A stretch of 64,000 nucleotides of DNA from positions 248,001 through 312,000 of the forward strand of contig NZ_SZZU01000001.1 of the NCBI RefSeq assembly GCF_009829985.1. The letters are read 5' to 3'. Positions 18,359 through 26,153 of this stretch are shown here, in pieces. This DNA is from Pantoea sp. Aalb (lineage in GTDB: Bacteria > Pseudomonadota > Gammaproteobacteria > Enterobacterales > Enterobacteriaceae). Under the pieces are notes generated by a model. The model did not search any database and was not told where the DNA came from. It saw only the letters and a program-made list of their open reading frames with translations. How positions within the stretch are numbered: the stretch's first letter is position 1; the number at the start of each line of letters is the position of its first letter. A program made the position numbers and the translations under genes.

Positions 18359-19425
18359 TACAATACTCCTTTTGAACTTGGTACAATATTCCCTTTTATA
18401 TTCATCGCTTGACGTAATGTGCGACCAAAAGCTTTAAAAAGACTTTCTACCATATGATGATCATTATCACCTTGAGTTTTTAAATGTAGTGTAACCATCA
18501 TTGAGTACGATAGTGAACGAAAAAAATGTTCTATCATTTCTGTACTAATATCTCCAAGATACTGGTAATTAAATTTTGCTTTATATTTAAAATATGGACG
18601 TCCAGAAATATCTAGTACGCAAGTTGACATAGATTCATCCATAGGTAATACGAAACCAAAACGACTGATTCCACATTTATCTCCAAGTGCTTTTAATAAT
18701 GTTTGGCCTAATACTAAACCTACATCTTCTATAGTATGATGATCATCAACATATAGATCACTTGATACATCAATTTTTATAGAGAAGCCACCATGTATTG
18801 CAAGCTGTTCTAACATATGATCGAAAAAGCGTAAGCCAGTGTTAATTTGGCTATTTCCCTCCTGATCTAACCATACTTCTATTTTAATTTGTGTTTCTTT
18901 GGTATTACGATTTACAAGTGCATAACGGTTAGATTTAGTCAATAAAGATTGAATTGTATTCCAATCTTTTCCTTCTCTACCATATCTTATCCCTTGGATA
19001 CCCATATTTTTTGCTAATTCAATATCAGTAACACGATCTCCTATAACATAGCTGTTTGCTATATCTAATACACCTTGCTTTAACCAATGATCAACCATTT
19101 TAGTTTGTGGTTTACGACACTTACAATGATCTGCTAGAGTATGAGGACAGATAAGTATTTCATTGAAATATATACCTTGTGATATAAACGTATCAATTAT
19201 TAAATTATGTGGTCCATTAAAATTATCTTGAGAAAAACTATCAGTACCAAGACCATCTTGATTAGTAATCATTACAAATTGATAACCGGAATTTTTCAAT
19301 GCTAAAAGTGCAATAAGAACATTCTTTTCAAATCTTAATTTATCTATATGATCAACTTGAAAAGTATTAACCGGCTCTGAAATAAGAGTACCATCGCGAT
19401 CGATAAATAAAATTTTTTGGCTCAT
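18358..19425 (-). CDS. hisB: Bifunctional histidinol-phosphatase / imidazoleglycerol-phosphate dehydratase
   Basis: Fused enzyme for steps 7 and 9 of histidine synthesis. The N-terminal HAD phosphatase (about 1-165) has the nucleophile motif FIDRDGTL, MITNQDGLG, a zinc-binding CPHTLADHCKC and GDRVTDIELA. The C-terminal dehydratase (about 167-355) has FFDHMLEQLAIHGG, DDHHTIEDVG and a second DNDHHMVES metal motif. 355 residues, identical in length to E. coli HisB. Overlaps hisC by 4 bases. Confidence 0.97.
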   Translation of the reverse strand: MSQKILFIDRDGTLISEPVNTFQVDHIDKLRFEKNVLIALLALKNSGYQFVMITNQDGLGTDSFSQDNFNGPHNLIIDTFISQGIYFNEILICPHTLADHCKCRKPQTKMVDHWLKQGVLDIANSYVIGDRVTDIELAKNMGIQGIRYGREGKDWNTIQSLLTKSNRYALVNRNTKETQIKIEVWLDQEGNSQINTGLRFFDHMLEQLAIHGGFSIKIDVSSDLYVDDHHTIEDVGLVLGQTLLKALGDKCGISRFGFVLPMDESMSTCVLDISGRPYFKYKAKFNYQYLGDISTEMIEHFFRSLSYSMMVTLHLKTQGDNDHHMVESLFKAFGRTLRQAMNIKGNIVPSSKGVL

Positions 19426-20498
19426 ATTTTTTCCATTGATAAATTTTGTAATGCAGCTATTAGAGATTTACATTCTTCATTAGTACCAATAGAGATACGA
19501 ATACATCCAAAAAGATAATCTTTTTTACTTTGATTACGTAAAATAATACCTTTATCCCATAATTTTTTAAAAACATTAAATTCTTTAATAAAACGAACTA
19601 AAATATAGTTAGTTTTACTTGGGAAGACCTGTTGTACACATCTCATTTGTTTTAATTGATGAAATAACCAATCACGGTTAGTATTTAGATCTATAACGTG
19701 TTTACGCATAAGAGCGATACCTGGTTCACTTAATGCTTGACTAGCTATATCAGCTACTGGTATCGATAATGGATAAGGTGTAATTACTTTCATCAGTAAA
19801 TCAATAATTGGCTTATTTGCTAATGTAAATCCACAACGTAATCCTGCTAGAGCAAAAGCTTTTGATAATGTACGTAGTATTACTAAATGAGGATATTTAT
19901 TTAACCAATTAATTAATGTCGCCTCAGGACAGAACTCTATATAAGCCTCATCGACTACAACGAGTGTTTTCCCTGCCGTTATTTCTAATAGCTGATGAAT
20001 ATCTTTACTATTAATTAAATTTCCAGTAGGATTATTTGGGCTACACATATACAATACTTTTACTTTTTTTAGTGTATTAGTAATTTCTAATATATTAAGC
20101 TGCCAATTATCTAAAGTATGAACAATACGATATTTAATACCTATTGTTTCAGCAGTTACTTTATACATCTCATAAGTCGGAGGACAAAATAAAATAGTAT
20201 CATGACCAGGTTCACAAAAAGCTTTCATTATTAATTCAATACCTTCATCAGCTCCTCGACTAACTAATATTTGCTCTGGTTTTAGACCAACATAAGAAGC
20301 ATATTTTTCTATTACTAATTTTGGTTGACATTCAGGATAACGATTAAATATTTGCTGTGATAATTTAAATGGCACAGGTAAAGGAAATTCATTAGCGTTT
20401 AACCATATATTACCTTTACCACCAATACGACGTGCTGATTGATATGGAATTAGCTTGCGTACGTTAGCACGAGCTAAATCTTTAATATTTAACTTCAT
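19422..20498 (-). CDS. hisC: Histidinol-phosphate aminotransferase
   Basis: PLP-dependent class I/II aminotransferase of step 8. The PLP lysine lies in RTLSKAFALAGLRCG (about 214). SPNNPTGN and VVDEAYIEF form the cofactor pocket. N-terminal YQSARRIGG and LNANEFP match the family. 358 residues (356 in E. coli). Overlaps hisD and hisB by 4 bases each, implying translational coupling. Confidence 0.97.
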   Translation of the reverse strand: MKLNIKDLARANVRKLIPYQSARRIGGKGNIWLNANEFPLPVPFKLSQQIFNRYPECQPKLVIEKYASYVGLKPEQILVSRGADEGIELIMKAFCEPGHDTILFCPPTYEMYKVTAETIGIKYRIVHTLDNWQLNILEITNTLKKVKVLYMCSPNNPTGNLINSKDIHQLLEITAGKTLVVVDEAYIEFCPEATLINWLNKYPHLVILRTLSKAFALAGLRCGFTLANKPIIDLLMKVITPYPLSIPVADIASQALSEPGIALMRKHVIDLNTNRDWLFHQLKQMRCVQQVFPSKTNYILVRFIKEFNVFKKLWDKGIILRNQSKKDYLFGCIRISIGTNEECKSLIAALQNLSMEKI

Positions 20499-21805
20499 GC
20501 TTGTTGTTGCTCCTTTAATGCATTAACACGTAAAGTGACTGCATTTTTATGCGCTTCTAATTGTTCAGCATTAGCTAATATTTCAATTGTTTCCGCAAGG
20601 TTTAGTAATCCATGAGGCATTAATTCTTGAATTGTCATACGTTTCTGAAAATCAGATAAACCAATACTAGAATGAGTTGCTGTACAACCATAAGTAGGTA
20701 AGACATGATTAGTACCGGAAGCATAATCACCAGCAGATTCTGGTGACCAATCCCCTAGGAAAACAGAACCGGCATTATTTATATGATCAATTAATTGACG
20801 TGGTTTACGAGTTTGTATAATTAGATGCTCAGGCCCATATTGATTAGCAATATCAATACATTGAGTTAGATCATGAGTTATAATTATACAACTATTTTCC
20901 AATGCTTGACGTACAATTGCTGCACGTGGTAAACTTATTAATTGTGATTTAATATTAAGAGATATATTCTTAGCTAATTGCATTGAAGGAGTAAGTACAA
21001 TTGCCTGAGAATCTGGACCATGTTCTATTTGTGACAGTATATCAGAAGCTATAAATGATGGAGTAGCATATTTATCAGCAATTAAAAGTATTTCAGATGG
21101 ACCAGCAAGCATATCAATTGCTACATTATCTGTATGTTGGATAATTTGACGTTTTGCTTCAGTTACATAAACATTTCCCGGACCAAAAATCTTATTTACT
21201 TTAAATATTTTTTCAGTGCCAAAAGCCATAGCTGCAATAGCTTGAGCACCACCAACTTGATAAATTTCATTTACTCCACATGACTGAGCTGCATATAAAA
21301 TATAATCATTAATTGGTGGAGGAGAACAAATAACTATGCGATTACAACCAGCAAGTTGTGCTGGAATAGCAAGCATCAAAACTGTAGAAAAAAGTGATGC
21401 TGAACCACTAGGAATATATAATCCAACTGCTTGAATTGGACGAATCACTTGTTCGCAACGTACTCCAGGCTGAGTTTCTATATCAACTTTTTCTATTTTC
21501 TGTGCGTTATGAAATACTTTAATATTCATAATAGCTATTGAAATAGCTTGTTTTAATTTATTATTTACACGAGATGATGCATTTTTAATATCTTCAGGAC
21601 TAATACGCAAATTTTCTACATACGATTTATCAAAATGTGCATTAAATTCGTGCAATGCTTTATCCCCTTCTTTTTTTACTTTTAGTAAAATTTCATTTAC
21701 AACTTGACTGATTTTATCAACGTTAGAAATAAAGGAACGTTGTAATAATCTAATTTTCTGTTCTTCACTATATTGTTGCCATTCGAATATTTTTATTGTA
21801 TTCAT
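20495..21805 (-). CDS. hisD: Histidinol dehydrogenase
   Basis: Zinc enzyme for the last two oxidations, L-histidinol to L-histidine. 436 residues (434 in E. coli). VGLYIPSG, VGGAQAIAAMAFGT, FGPGNVYVTEAKR, DMLAGPSEI, the zinc-site ILSQIEHGPDSQ and GPEHLII, and SAGDYASGTNHVLPT are all present. Five bases separate it from hisG upstream. Confidence 0.97.
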   Translation of the reverse strand: MNTIKIFEWQQYSEEQKIRLLQRSFISNVDKISQVVNEILLKVKKEGDKALHEFNAHFDKSYVENLRISPEDIKNASSRVNNKLKQAISIAIMNIKVFHNAQKIEKVDIETQPGVRCEQVIRPIQAVGLYIPSGSASLFSTVLMLAIPAQLAGCNRIVICSPPPINDYILYAAQSCGVNEIYQVGGAQAIAAMAFGTEKIFKVNKIFGPGNVYVTEAKRQIIQHTDNVAIDMLAGPSEILLIADKYATPSFIASDILSQIEHGPDSQAIVLTPSMQLAKNISLNIKSQLISLPRAAIVRQALENSCIIITHDLTQCIDIANQYGPEHLIIQTRKPRQLIDHINNAGSVFLGDWSPESAGDYASGTNHVLPTYGCTATHSSIGLSDFQKRMTIQELMPHGLLNLAETIEILANAEQLEAHKNAVTLRVNALKEQQQA

Positions 21806-21810
21806 TAATA

Positions 21811-22710
21811 TTACTCCAGCATTTTTTCAATGGGTAAAATAAGTATAGAGCTAGCACCCAACGCTTTGAGTTTTTCCATTGTTTCCCAAAATACAGTTTC
21901 ACTACTAACCATATGCATTGCTACTCTATCTGTTTCACCAGCTAGAGGTATAATAGTAGGATGTTCTGCACCAGGTAAAAGATTAATAACTTCTTCTAAA
22001 CTCTTACTAGGAGCATGTAACATGATATATTTAGATTCTCGTGCTTTAATCACACCTTGTATACGTGTCATCATTTTATCAACTAACCTTTGTTTAATAG
22101 TTGACAATTTACCATCACGTTGAATTAATATCGCTTTAGAGCGATATATTACGTCTACTTCTCGTAAACCATTAGCTTCTAAAGTAGCACCAGTAGAAAC
22201 TAGATCGCAAATAGCATCAGCTAATCCAGCACGCGGAGCTACTTCTACTGAACCGTTTAATAAACAAGCTTTAAAAGAAACTCCCTTTTTATCAAGATAT
22301 TTTTTTAGAAGATGAGGATAAGATGTGGCAATTCGAGCATTATTTAAGCACTGCGGTCCGGTGTAATCTACATCTACTGGCATAGCGATTGATAAACGAC
22401 AATCACTAAAATCAAGACGGCGTAAAGTTAAATAATGTGGATTATCACCTTGTGTACGTCTGGTTAATAACTCTTCCTTTAGTACATTATCACCTACAAT
22501 TCCTAGATCAACGACATTATCCATTATTAAACCAGGAATATCATCATCACGTACAAAAAGTATATCGATAGGTATATTTTCTGCAAAAGCAATTAATCTT
22601 TGTTGTTGAAAGCTAATTTTAATTCCACAGTGCGATAATAGTTCTCGTGATTCATCACTTAAACGACCAGATTTTTGTATAGCTATACGTAAACGATTAT
22701 TATCTAACAT
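21811..22710 (-). CDS. hisG: ATP phosphoribosyltransferase, long form
   Basis: First and committed step of histidine synthesis (ATP plus PRPP). 299 residues, as in E. coli, so it is the long homohexameric form with a C-terminal regulatory domain for histidine feedback, not the short HisZ-dependent form. LRIAIQKSGRLS at the start, DLGIVGDNVL, the PRPP loop DLVSTGATLEANGL (about 170-183) and the C-terminal HMVSSE.VFWETME are visible. Heads the complete hisGDCBHAFI operon. Confidence 0.97.
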   Translation of the reverse strand: MLDNNRLRIAIQKSGRLSDESRELLSHCGIKISFQQQRLIAFAENIPIDILFVRDDDIPGLIMDNVVDLGIVGDNVLKEELLTRRTQGDNPHYLTLRRLDFSDCRLSIAMPVDVDYTGPQCLNNARIATSYPHLLKKYLDKKGVSFKACLLNGSVEVAPRAGLADAICDLVSTGATLEANGLREVDVIYRSKAILIQRDGKLSTIKQRLVDKMMTRIQGVIKARESKYIMLHAPSKSLEEVINLLPGAEHPTIIPLAGETDRVAMHMVSSETVFWETMEKLKALGASSILILPIEKMLE

Positions 22711-22770
22711 ATTTTTATCCTTTTTTTGTATTTCAATCCTATCTAACTAACTTTTAGTTACCAAATTCAT

Positions 22771-22803
22771 AAAAAAAACCCGAAACAAATAATTTGGTTG
22801 GGG
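22771..22803 (-). terminator. his attenuator-terminator hairpin upstream of hisG
   Basis: On the minus strand a C-rich arm (22803-22792) pairs with a G-rich arm (22790-22779) through about 12 positions with two mismatches, followed directly by eight T (22778-22771). It lies about 60 bases before hisG and 80 bases after the leader-peptide remnant, the same order as leader peptide, attenuator, hisG in E. coli. It is one of few G/C-rich patches in the spacer, suggesting selection. Confidence 0.7.
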
Positions 22804-22881
22804 TATCTTTATTCTTTTCTTTAAGATTGATTTACTACTAGTAAAATATATTAAATTATCTCAGTATAAATCGTTGTAACA

Positions 22882-22926
22882 CTAGTCAAGATTATTATGA
22901 TGATAGTAATTGAGTTGAATATGTAT
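22882..22926 (-). pseudogene. hisL: Remnant of the his operon leader peptide
   Basis: The minus strand reads IHIQLNYYHHNNLD then TAG. Aligned with the E. coli leader peptide (MTRVQFK, seven His, PD, stop), it keeps Q, two His, D and TAG. The start codon is now ATA, preceded directly by an in-frame TAA. Most His codons have become Tyr or Asn codons by single changes. The bases after it (GACTAGT) look like the E. coli leader as I recall it. With no start and two His codons, histidine-sensing attenuation is probably lost. Homology is by eye plus position. Confidence 0.7.
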
Positions 22927-23276
22927 TTAAAAATTGTATTATTTAATAGTTTTATTATTTAGTAAGAATTTTTAAATTAAAACTTAAAAATTCTTATTGA
23001 TAGGAAATTACTATTATATTAGAAGAATATATATTGTATTAATAATTCAATTATATTGAATATAATTCATGAATTATACAATTAATTCTAAGTATATCAA
23101 ATTAACATTATATTCAAATAAATTTTATATAATTTAATATTATTAAATATTTTATATCATTATTTTTATATGTGATAAATAAAATAACGATAATTCTTAA
23201 TTAATAATTTATTAAGAATTTATGATTAAAATTTAAAATAAATTAATCTTTAATAAGATATTTAATGTCATAAATT
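22927..23276. other. Spacer between sbcB and the his leader
   Basis: About 350 bases of very A/T-rich sequence. The his promoter must lie here on the minus strand, but in such composition -35/-10 pairs are too frequent to call. No gene is seen. Confidence 0.5.
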
Positions 23277-24728
23277 TTAAAAATTTAATTGATTATTATT
23301 TGTAATTAATTCTTTAAAATGTAAATATAACTCTCTTAATAGGATTATCTTTTTAGCATCTTTTTTATTTTCATTTACGAGCTTTTTAAGTTCAGATAAA
23401 AATATATTTATATATTCATTATTTAAAATACTACGACAATGTTGATTCCAATCTTGTCGCTCATTATAGTCTAAAGTATCTGGAAAATTACGTGCACGAT
23501 AACGAAATAATAATTTATTAATACGCTTATCATCAAATTTTAAATCTAATGCTACAGTTGCTAAATTTTTTGGTATAGTTTTAAGTAAAATATTCATTTT
23601 ATTACGATCAGCATTACTAAAAAATCCTTGATATAATTGTGTATCTACATCGTTAGATTTTATAAATAATTTTGATTTATTAATAAATACAGATTTAATT
23701 TTTTTTTGAATTTCTATGTGTTCACGTAATAGAACTAAATTTTTAAGACATAGTAATTGATTAATACCAAGTCTTTCAATGTCTTCTAATCGTAAAATAT
23801 TAACAGGCATTAGTATAGGGCATTTATTAATATAGATGATTTTAATAGGCAATGATACATGTTCTCCTAATTCATCACATGGAGTATATAATAATTTAGC
23901 CAATTCATTTATTTTAAGAGTTAATAACGATGTTATATTACCAGATAAATCAGCAACTATTAATGCATTACAATTATATGGATGCCATGCTAAAGGAACT
24001 ATGTAACCTACATTACTCCGTGAAGCCCCAAATATACTAGATATATGAATTAAAGGATTCATTTGAGAAATATTAATTAAATTCTTGATTTTTAATTTAT
24101 TACGATGAGTGAATAAAAAATTAAATAATTTTGGTTTTTTTTCTTTAACTAATTTTGCTAATGCTTGAGTAGCATATACATCGGACATAGCATTATGTTT
24201 TTGTTTGTGAACTAAACCATTAGCCTTAGTAAGTTTTTCTAATTTAAAACTAGGAAATCCATCATTATTTTTAGGCCATATTATCCCATCTGGACGTAGT
24301 GCATAGCAAGTACGCATTACATTCAGAAGATCCCAGCGTGAATTACCATTTTTCCAGCTCCAGCTATAAGGATCGTAAAAATTACGATAAAAAACATTAC
24401 GCGTAATTTCATCATCGAAGTATACATTGTTATAACCAATTATACATGTTTTTGGTTTAGTAAATAAATTATGAATATGTTTAGCAAATGTTGCTTCCTT
24501 TACACCGTTTTTATTTGCTATTTGTGGAGTGATACCAGTAATTATTACTGCTTCTGGTTTCGGTAAATAGTCACTTGCTGTTTGACAATATAATAATATA
24601 GGTTCTTCTATAACATTAAAATTCTTATCGGTACGTAAACTAGCAAATTGTGCAGGGCGATCCAGAGATGGATCTTTACCAAAAGTTTCATAATCATGAA
24701 ACAGAAAAGTAAATTCACAGTTGGACAA
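23277..24728 (-). CDS. sbcB: Exodeoxyribonuclease I
   Basis: Processive 3'-5' single-strand DNA exonuclease of recombination and mismatch repair. 483 residues (475 in E. coli). N-terminal DnaQ-like domain: FLFHDYETFGKDPSLDRPAQFASLRT holds the first catalytic DxE; IIGYNNVYFDDEITRNVFYRNFYDPY the second block; KQKHNAMSDVYATQALAKL the ExoIII H/D pair. The SH3-like and helical C-terminal domains follow (NFPDTLDYNERQDWNQHC). In E. coli it lies close to hisG on the same strand, as here. Confidence 0.96.
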   Translation of the reverse strand: MSNCEFTFLFHDYETFGKDPSLDRPAQFASLRTDKNFNVIEEPILLYCQTASDYLPKPEAVIITGITPQIANKNGVKEATFAKHIHNLFTKPKTCIIGYNNVYFDDEITRNVFYRNFYDPYSWSWKNGNSRWDLLNVMRTCYALRPDGIIWPKNNDGFPSFKLEKLTKANGLVHKQKHNAMSDVYATQALAKLVKEKKPKLFNFLFTHRNKLKIKNLINISQMNPLIHISSIFGASRSNVGYIVPLAWHPYNCNALIVADLSGNITSLLTLKINELAKLLYTPCDELGEHVSLPIKIIYINKCPILMPVNILRLEDIERLGINQLLCLKNLVLLREHIEIQKKIKSVFINKSKLFIKSNDVDTQLYQGFFSNADRNKMNILLKTIPKNLATVALDLKFDDKRINKLLFRYRARNFPDTLDYNERQDWNQHCRSILNNEYINIFLSELKKLVNENKKDAKKIILLRELYLHFKELITNNNQLNF

Positions 24729-24976
24729 AGTAATTTACCTAGCTTTTAAAAATTAAATTAGCTAATATCCTGTAAAATATTTTATCTTTAAATATTTTTT
24801 TAAAAAATATTAAATACACTTAATTTTTTATTAAGTTTAAAATATTAAAAATTTATAATAGATTGTTTTTATTTAAATTTATAGATATATATACTTAAAC
24901 ATAATATAAACTTTTTAAAAGTTATATTTTATATTTATATTTATATTTAATAAAATAGTATGAATTTGAATTATTC

Positions 24977-25052
24977 TGGCTCCTCTGACTGGGCTCGAAC
25001 CAGTGACATACGGATTAACAGTCCGCCGTTCTACCAACTGAACTACAGAGGA
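24977..25052 (-). tRNA. tRNA-Asn (GTT)
   Basis: A 76-base cloverleaf on the minus strand beginning TCCTCTGTAGTTCAG. The anticodon loop is CTGTTAATC (anticodon GTT), the T-arm GGTTCGAGCC, the acceptor ends CAGAGGAG and CCA is encoded. Matches enterobacterial tRNA-Asn nearly base for base. The position beside sbcB agrees with the E. coli asn tRNA group near 44 min. Confidence 0.97.
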
Positions 25053-25072
25053 TTAATGTTATTATGTTGTGA

Positions 25073-25101
25073 ATAATATTCATAATATAATAGTTTGTCA
25101 A
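25073..25101 (-). promoter_or_regulatory. Sigma-70 promoter of tRNA-Asn
   Basis: On the minus strand TTGACA (25101-25096), a 17-base spacer, then TATTAT (25078-25073). The tRNA begins 21 bases after the -10, leaving room for a short leader. A consensus -35 with ideal spacing is rare by chance, even in AT-rich DNA. Confidence 0.75.
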
Positions 25102-25534
25102 CATCTAAAAATTAGATTATAATATTAGCTAAGTAAAGTTTATAAAAAAGTTATGTTAATTAAAATATTTTATTTCTTGTTAAATATTTTAATTAAGTTT
25201 AAATATGTATTAATAAATATATATTAAATTAAGTTAAATATATCAAATTAATTATTCATGAAATGTAGAAGTAAATAAAAAAATAACTTACAATTTTTCG
25301 TCCTTTAAACATTTATTATGTAAAATAATAGTATAGTATTGTATATGCATACAAAATAAAATATATTAAAAAATAAATGAATTTAATCTGGTATTATGTT
25401 ATTTAAATGAATACAAATCAGTTTTAAAACAGATTTATGATAATTTTTTTTATTAATTTGTATAGTAAAAATAGTAAGCTACATTAACTTAATATTATAA
25501 ATTGTTTTCTTAAATTATGAGGATAACTTTAGAA

Positions 25535-25594
25535 ATGTTCTGTAGTTTAATGGTTGGTGTTATCTTAGCTATAATGTATCTATCATACTTTTAG
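25535..25594 (+). CDS. Possible 19-residue hydrophobic peptide
   Basis: ATG at 25535 opens a 19-codon frame, MFCSLMVGVILAIMYLSYF, which would be a single membrane-spanning segment. GAGGA lies 11 bases upstream, a little far. A 12-bp hairpin follows 57 bases after the stop. Bacterial small membrane proteins look like this, but a run this short can arise by chance in AT-rich DNA, where Phe, Ile, Leu and Tyr codons dominate. I recognise no family. It could equally be part of a non-coding RNA. Confidence 0.2.
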   Translation: MFCSLMVGVILAIMYLSYF

Positions 25595-25650
25595 TATTAT
25601 TAACTAAATGATCGAACATTAAGCGTACATTATTTTATGTTCTCGAATAA

Positions 25651-25681
25651 TGCTAGATTTATTTTTTTAATAAATCTAGCA
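25651..25681. repeat. 12-bp perfect inverted repeat
   Basis: Arms TGCTAGATTTAT and ATAAATCTAGCA with a 7-base loop. No T-run follows on either strand, so a terminator role is uncertain. Confidence 0.5.
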
Positions 25682-25903
25682 AAATTCGATATTTAAAATT
25701 ATTTTATTACTACACCTCAACAAACTAATAATTTTAATTTGTTAATAATTTAATAAATAAAACTATTACTTATAATTAAGTACTTCAAAAAGTATATATA
25801 TTATACAAAATAATTTCATTAAATAGTATCTAATTCATTAATAAAATTTAGTTTCGATAAAAGAAAGATAGATGTAATCAGATTATCTTAAGAGATAAAT
25901 TCT

Positions 25904-25956
25904 TTTATTGTTATTATATAATTTACATCCAATAAATTATATAATAACAATAAAAA
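25904..25956. repeat. 23-bp perfect hairpin, loop CATCCAA
   Basis: Arms 25904-25926 and 25934-25956 are exactly complementary over 23 bases. The core is ATTGTTATTATATAAT. The loop, CATCCAA, is the only C-rich patch nearby. Not an obvious terminator, since T-runs flank neither side in the needed orientation except four T inside the stem. It lies about 90 bases beyond the putA terminator. Confidence 0.75.
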
Positions 25957-26047
25957 TAAAAAAATACATACATTTTACTAAGTATCTTACCTTAAAAACA
26001 AATCACTAAAATTTAGATAAAATATAATATTAAAATTATTATAGTAT

Positions 26048-26080
26048 AAAAAGGCAGTCATCTTAAACAACTGCCTTTTT
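26048..26080. terminator. Terminator of putA
   Basis: AAAAAGGCAGT (26048-26058) pairs with ACTGCCTTTTT (26070-26080) over 11 bases with an 11-base loop. The A5/T5 ends make it work on either strand. It lies about 75 bases beyond the putA stop. Confidence 0.85.
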
Positions 26081-26153
26081 GAATATTTTACACATATTAT
26101 GAGAATAATACTGGATTTTATATTTTGTAAATTAGCAAAACATAAAATTTATA

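Larger units (their letters stand above)
25102..26047. other. Long gene-poor spacer at a synteny breakpoint
   Basis: Nearly 950 bases between the tRNA-Asn promoter and the putA terminator, where the gene order jumps from the E. coli 44 min region to the 23 min region. No known gene is recognisable. It holds a possible 19-codon ORF (25535-25594), a 12-bp hairpin (25651-25681) and a 23-bp perfect hairpin (25904-25956). Confidence 0.55.

Noticed and set aside
21830..22123. 97-codon frame on the plus strand opposite hisG
   Set aside because: Antisense shadow of a fully conserved gene, without ribosome-binding site or family resemblance.
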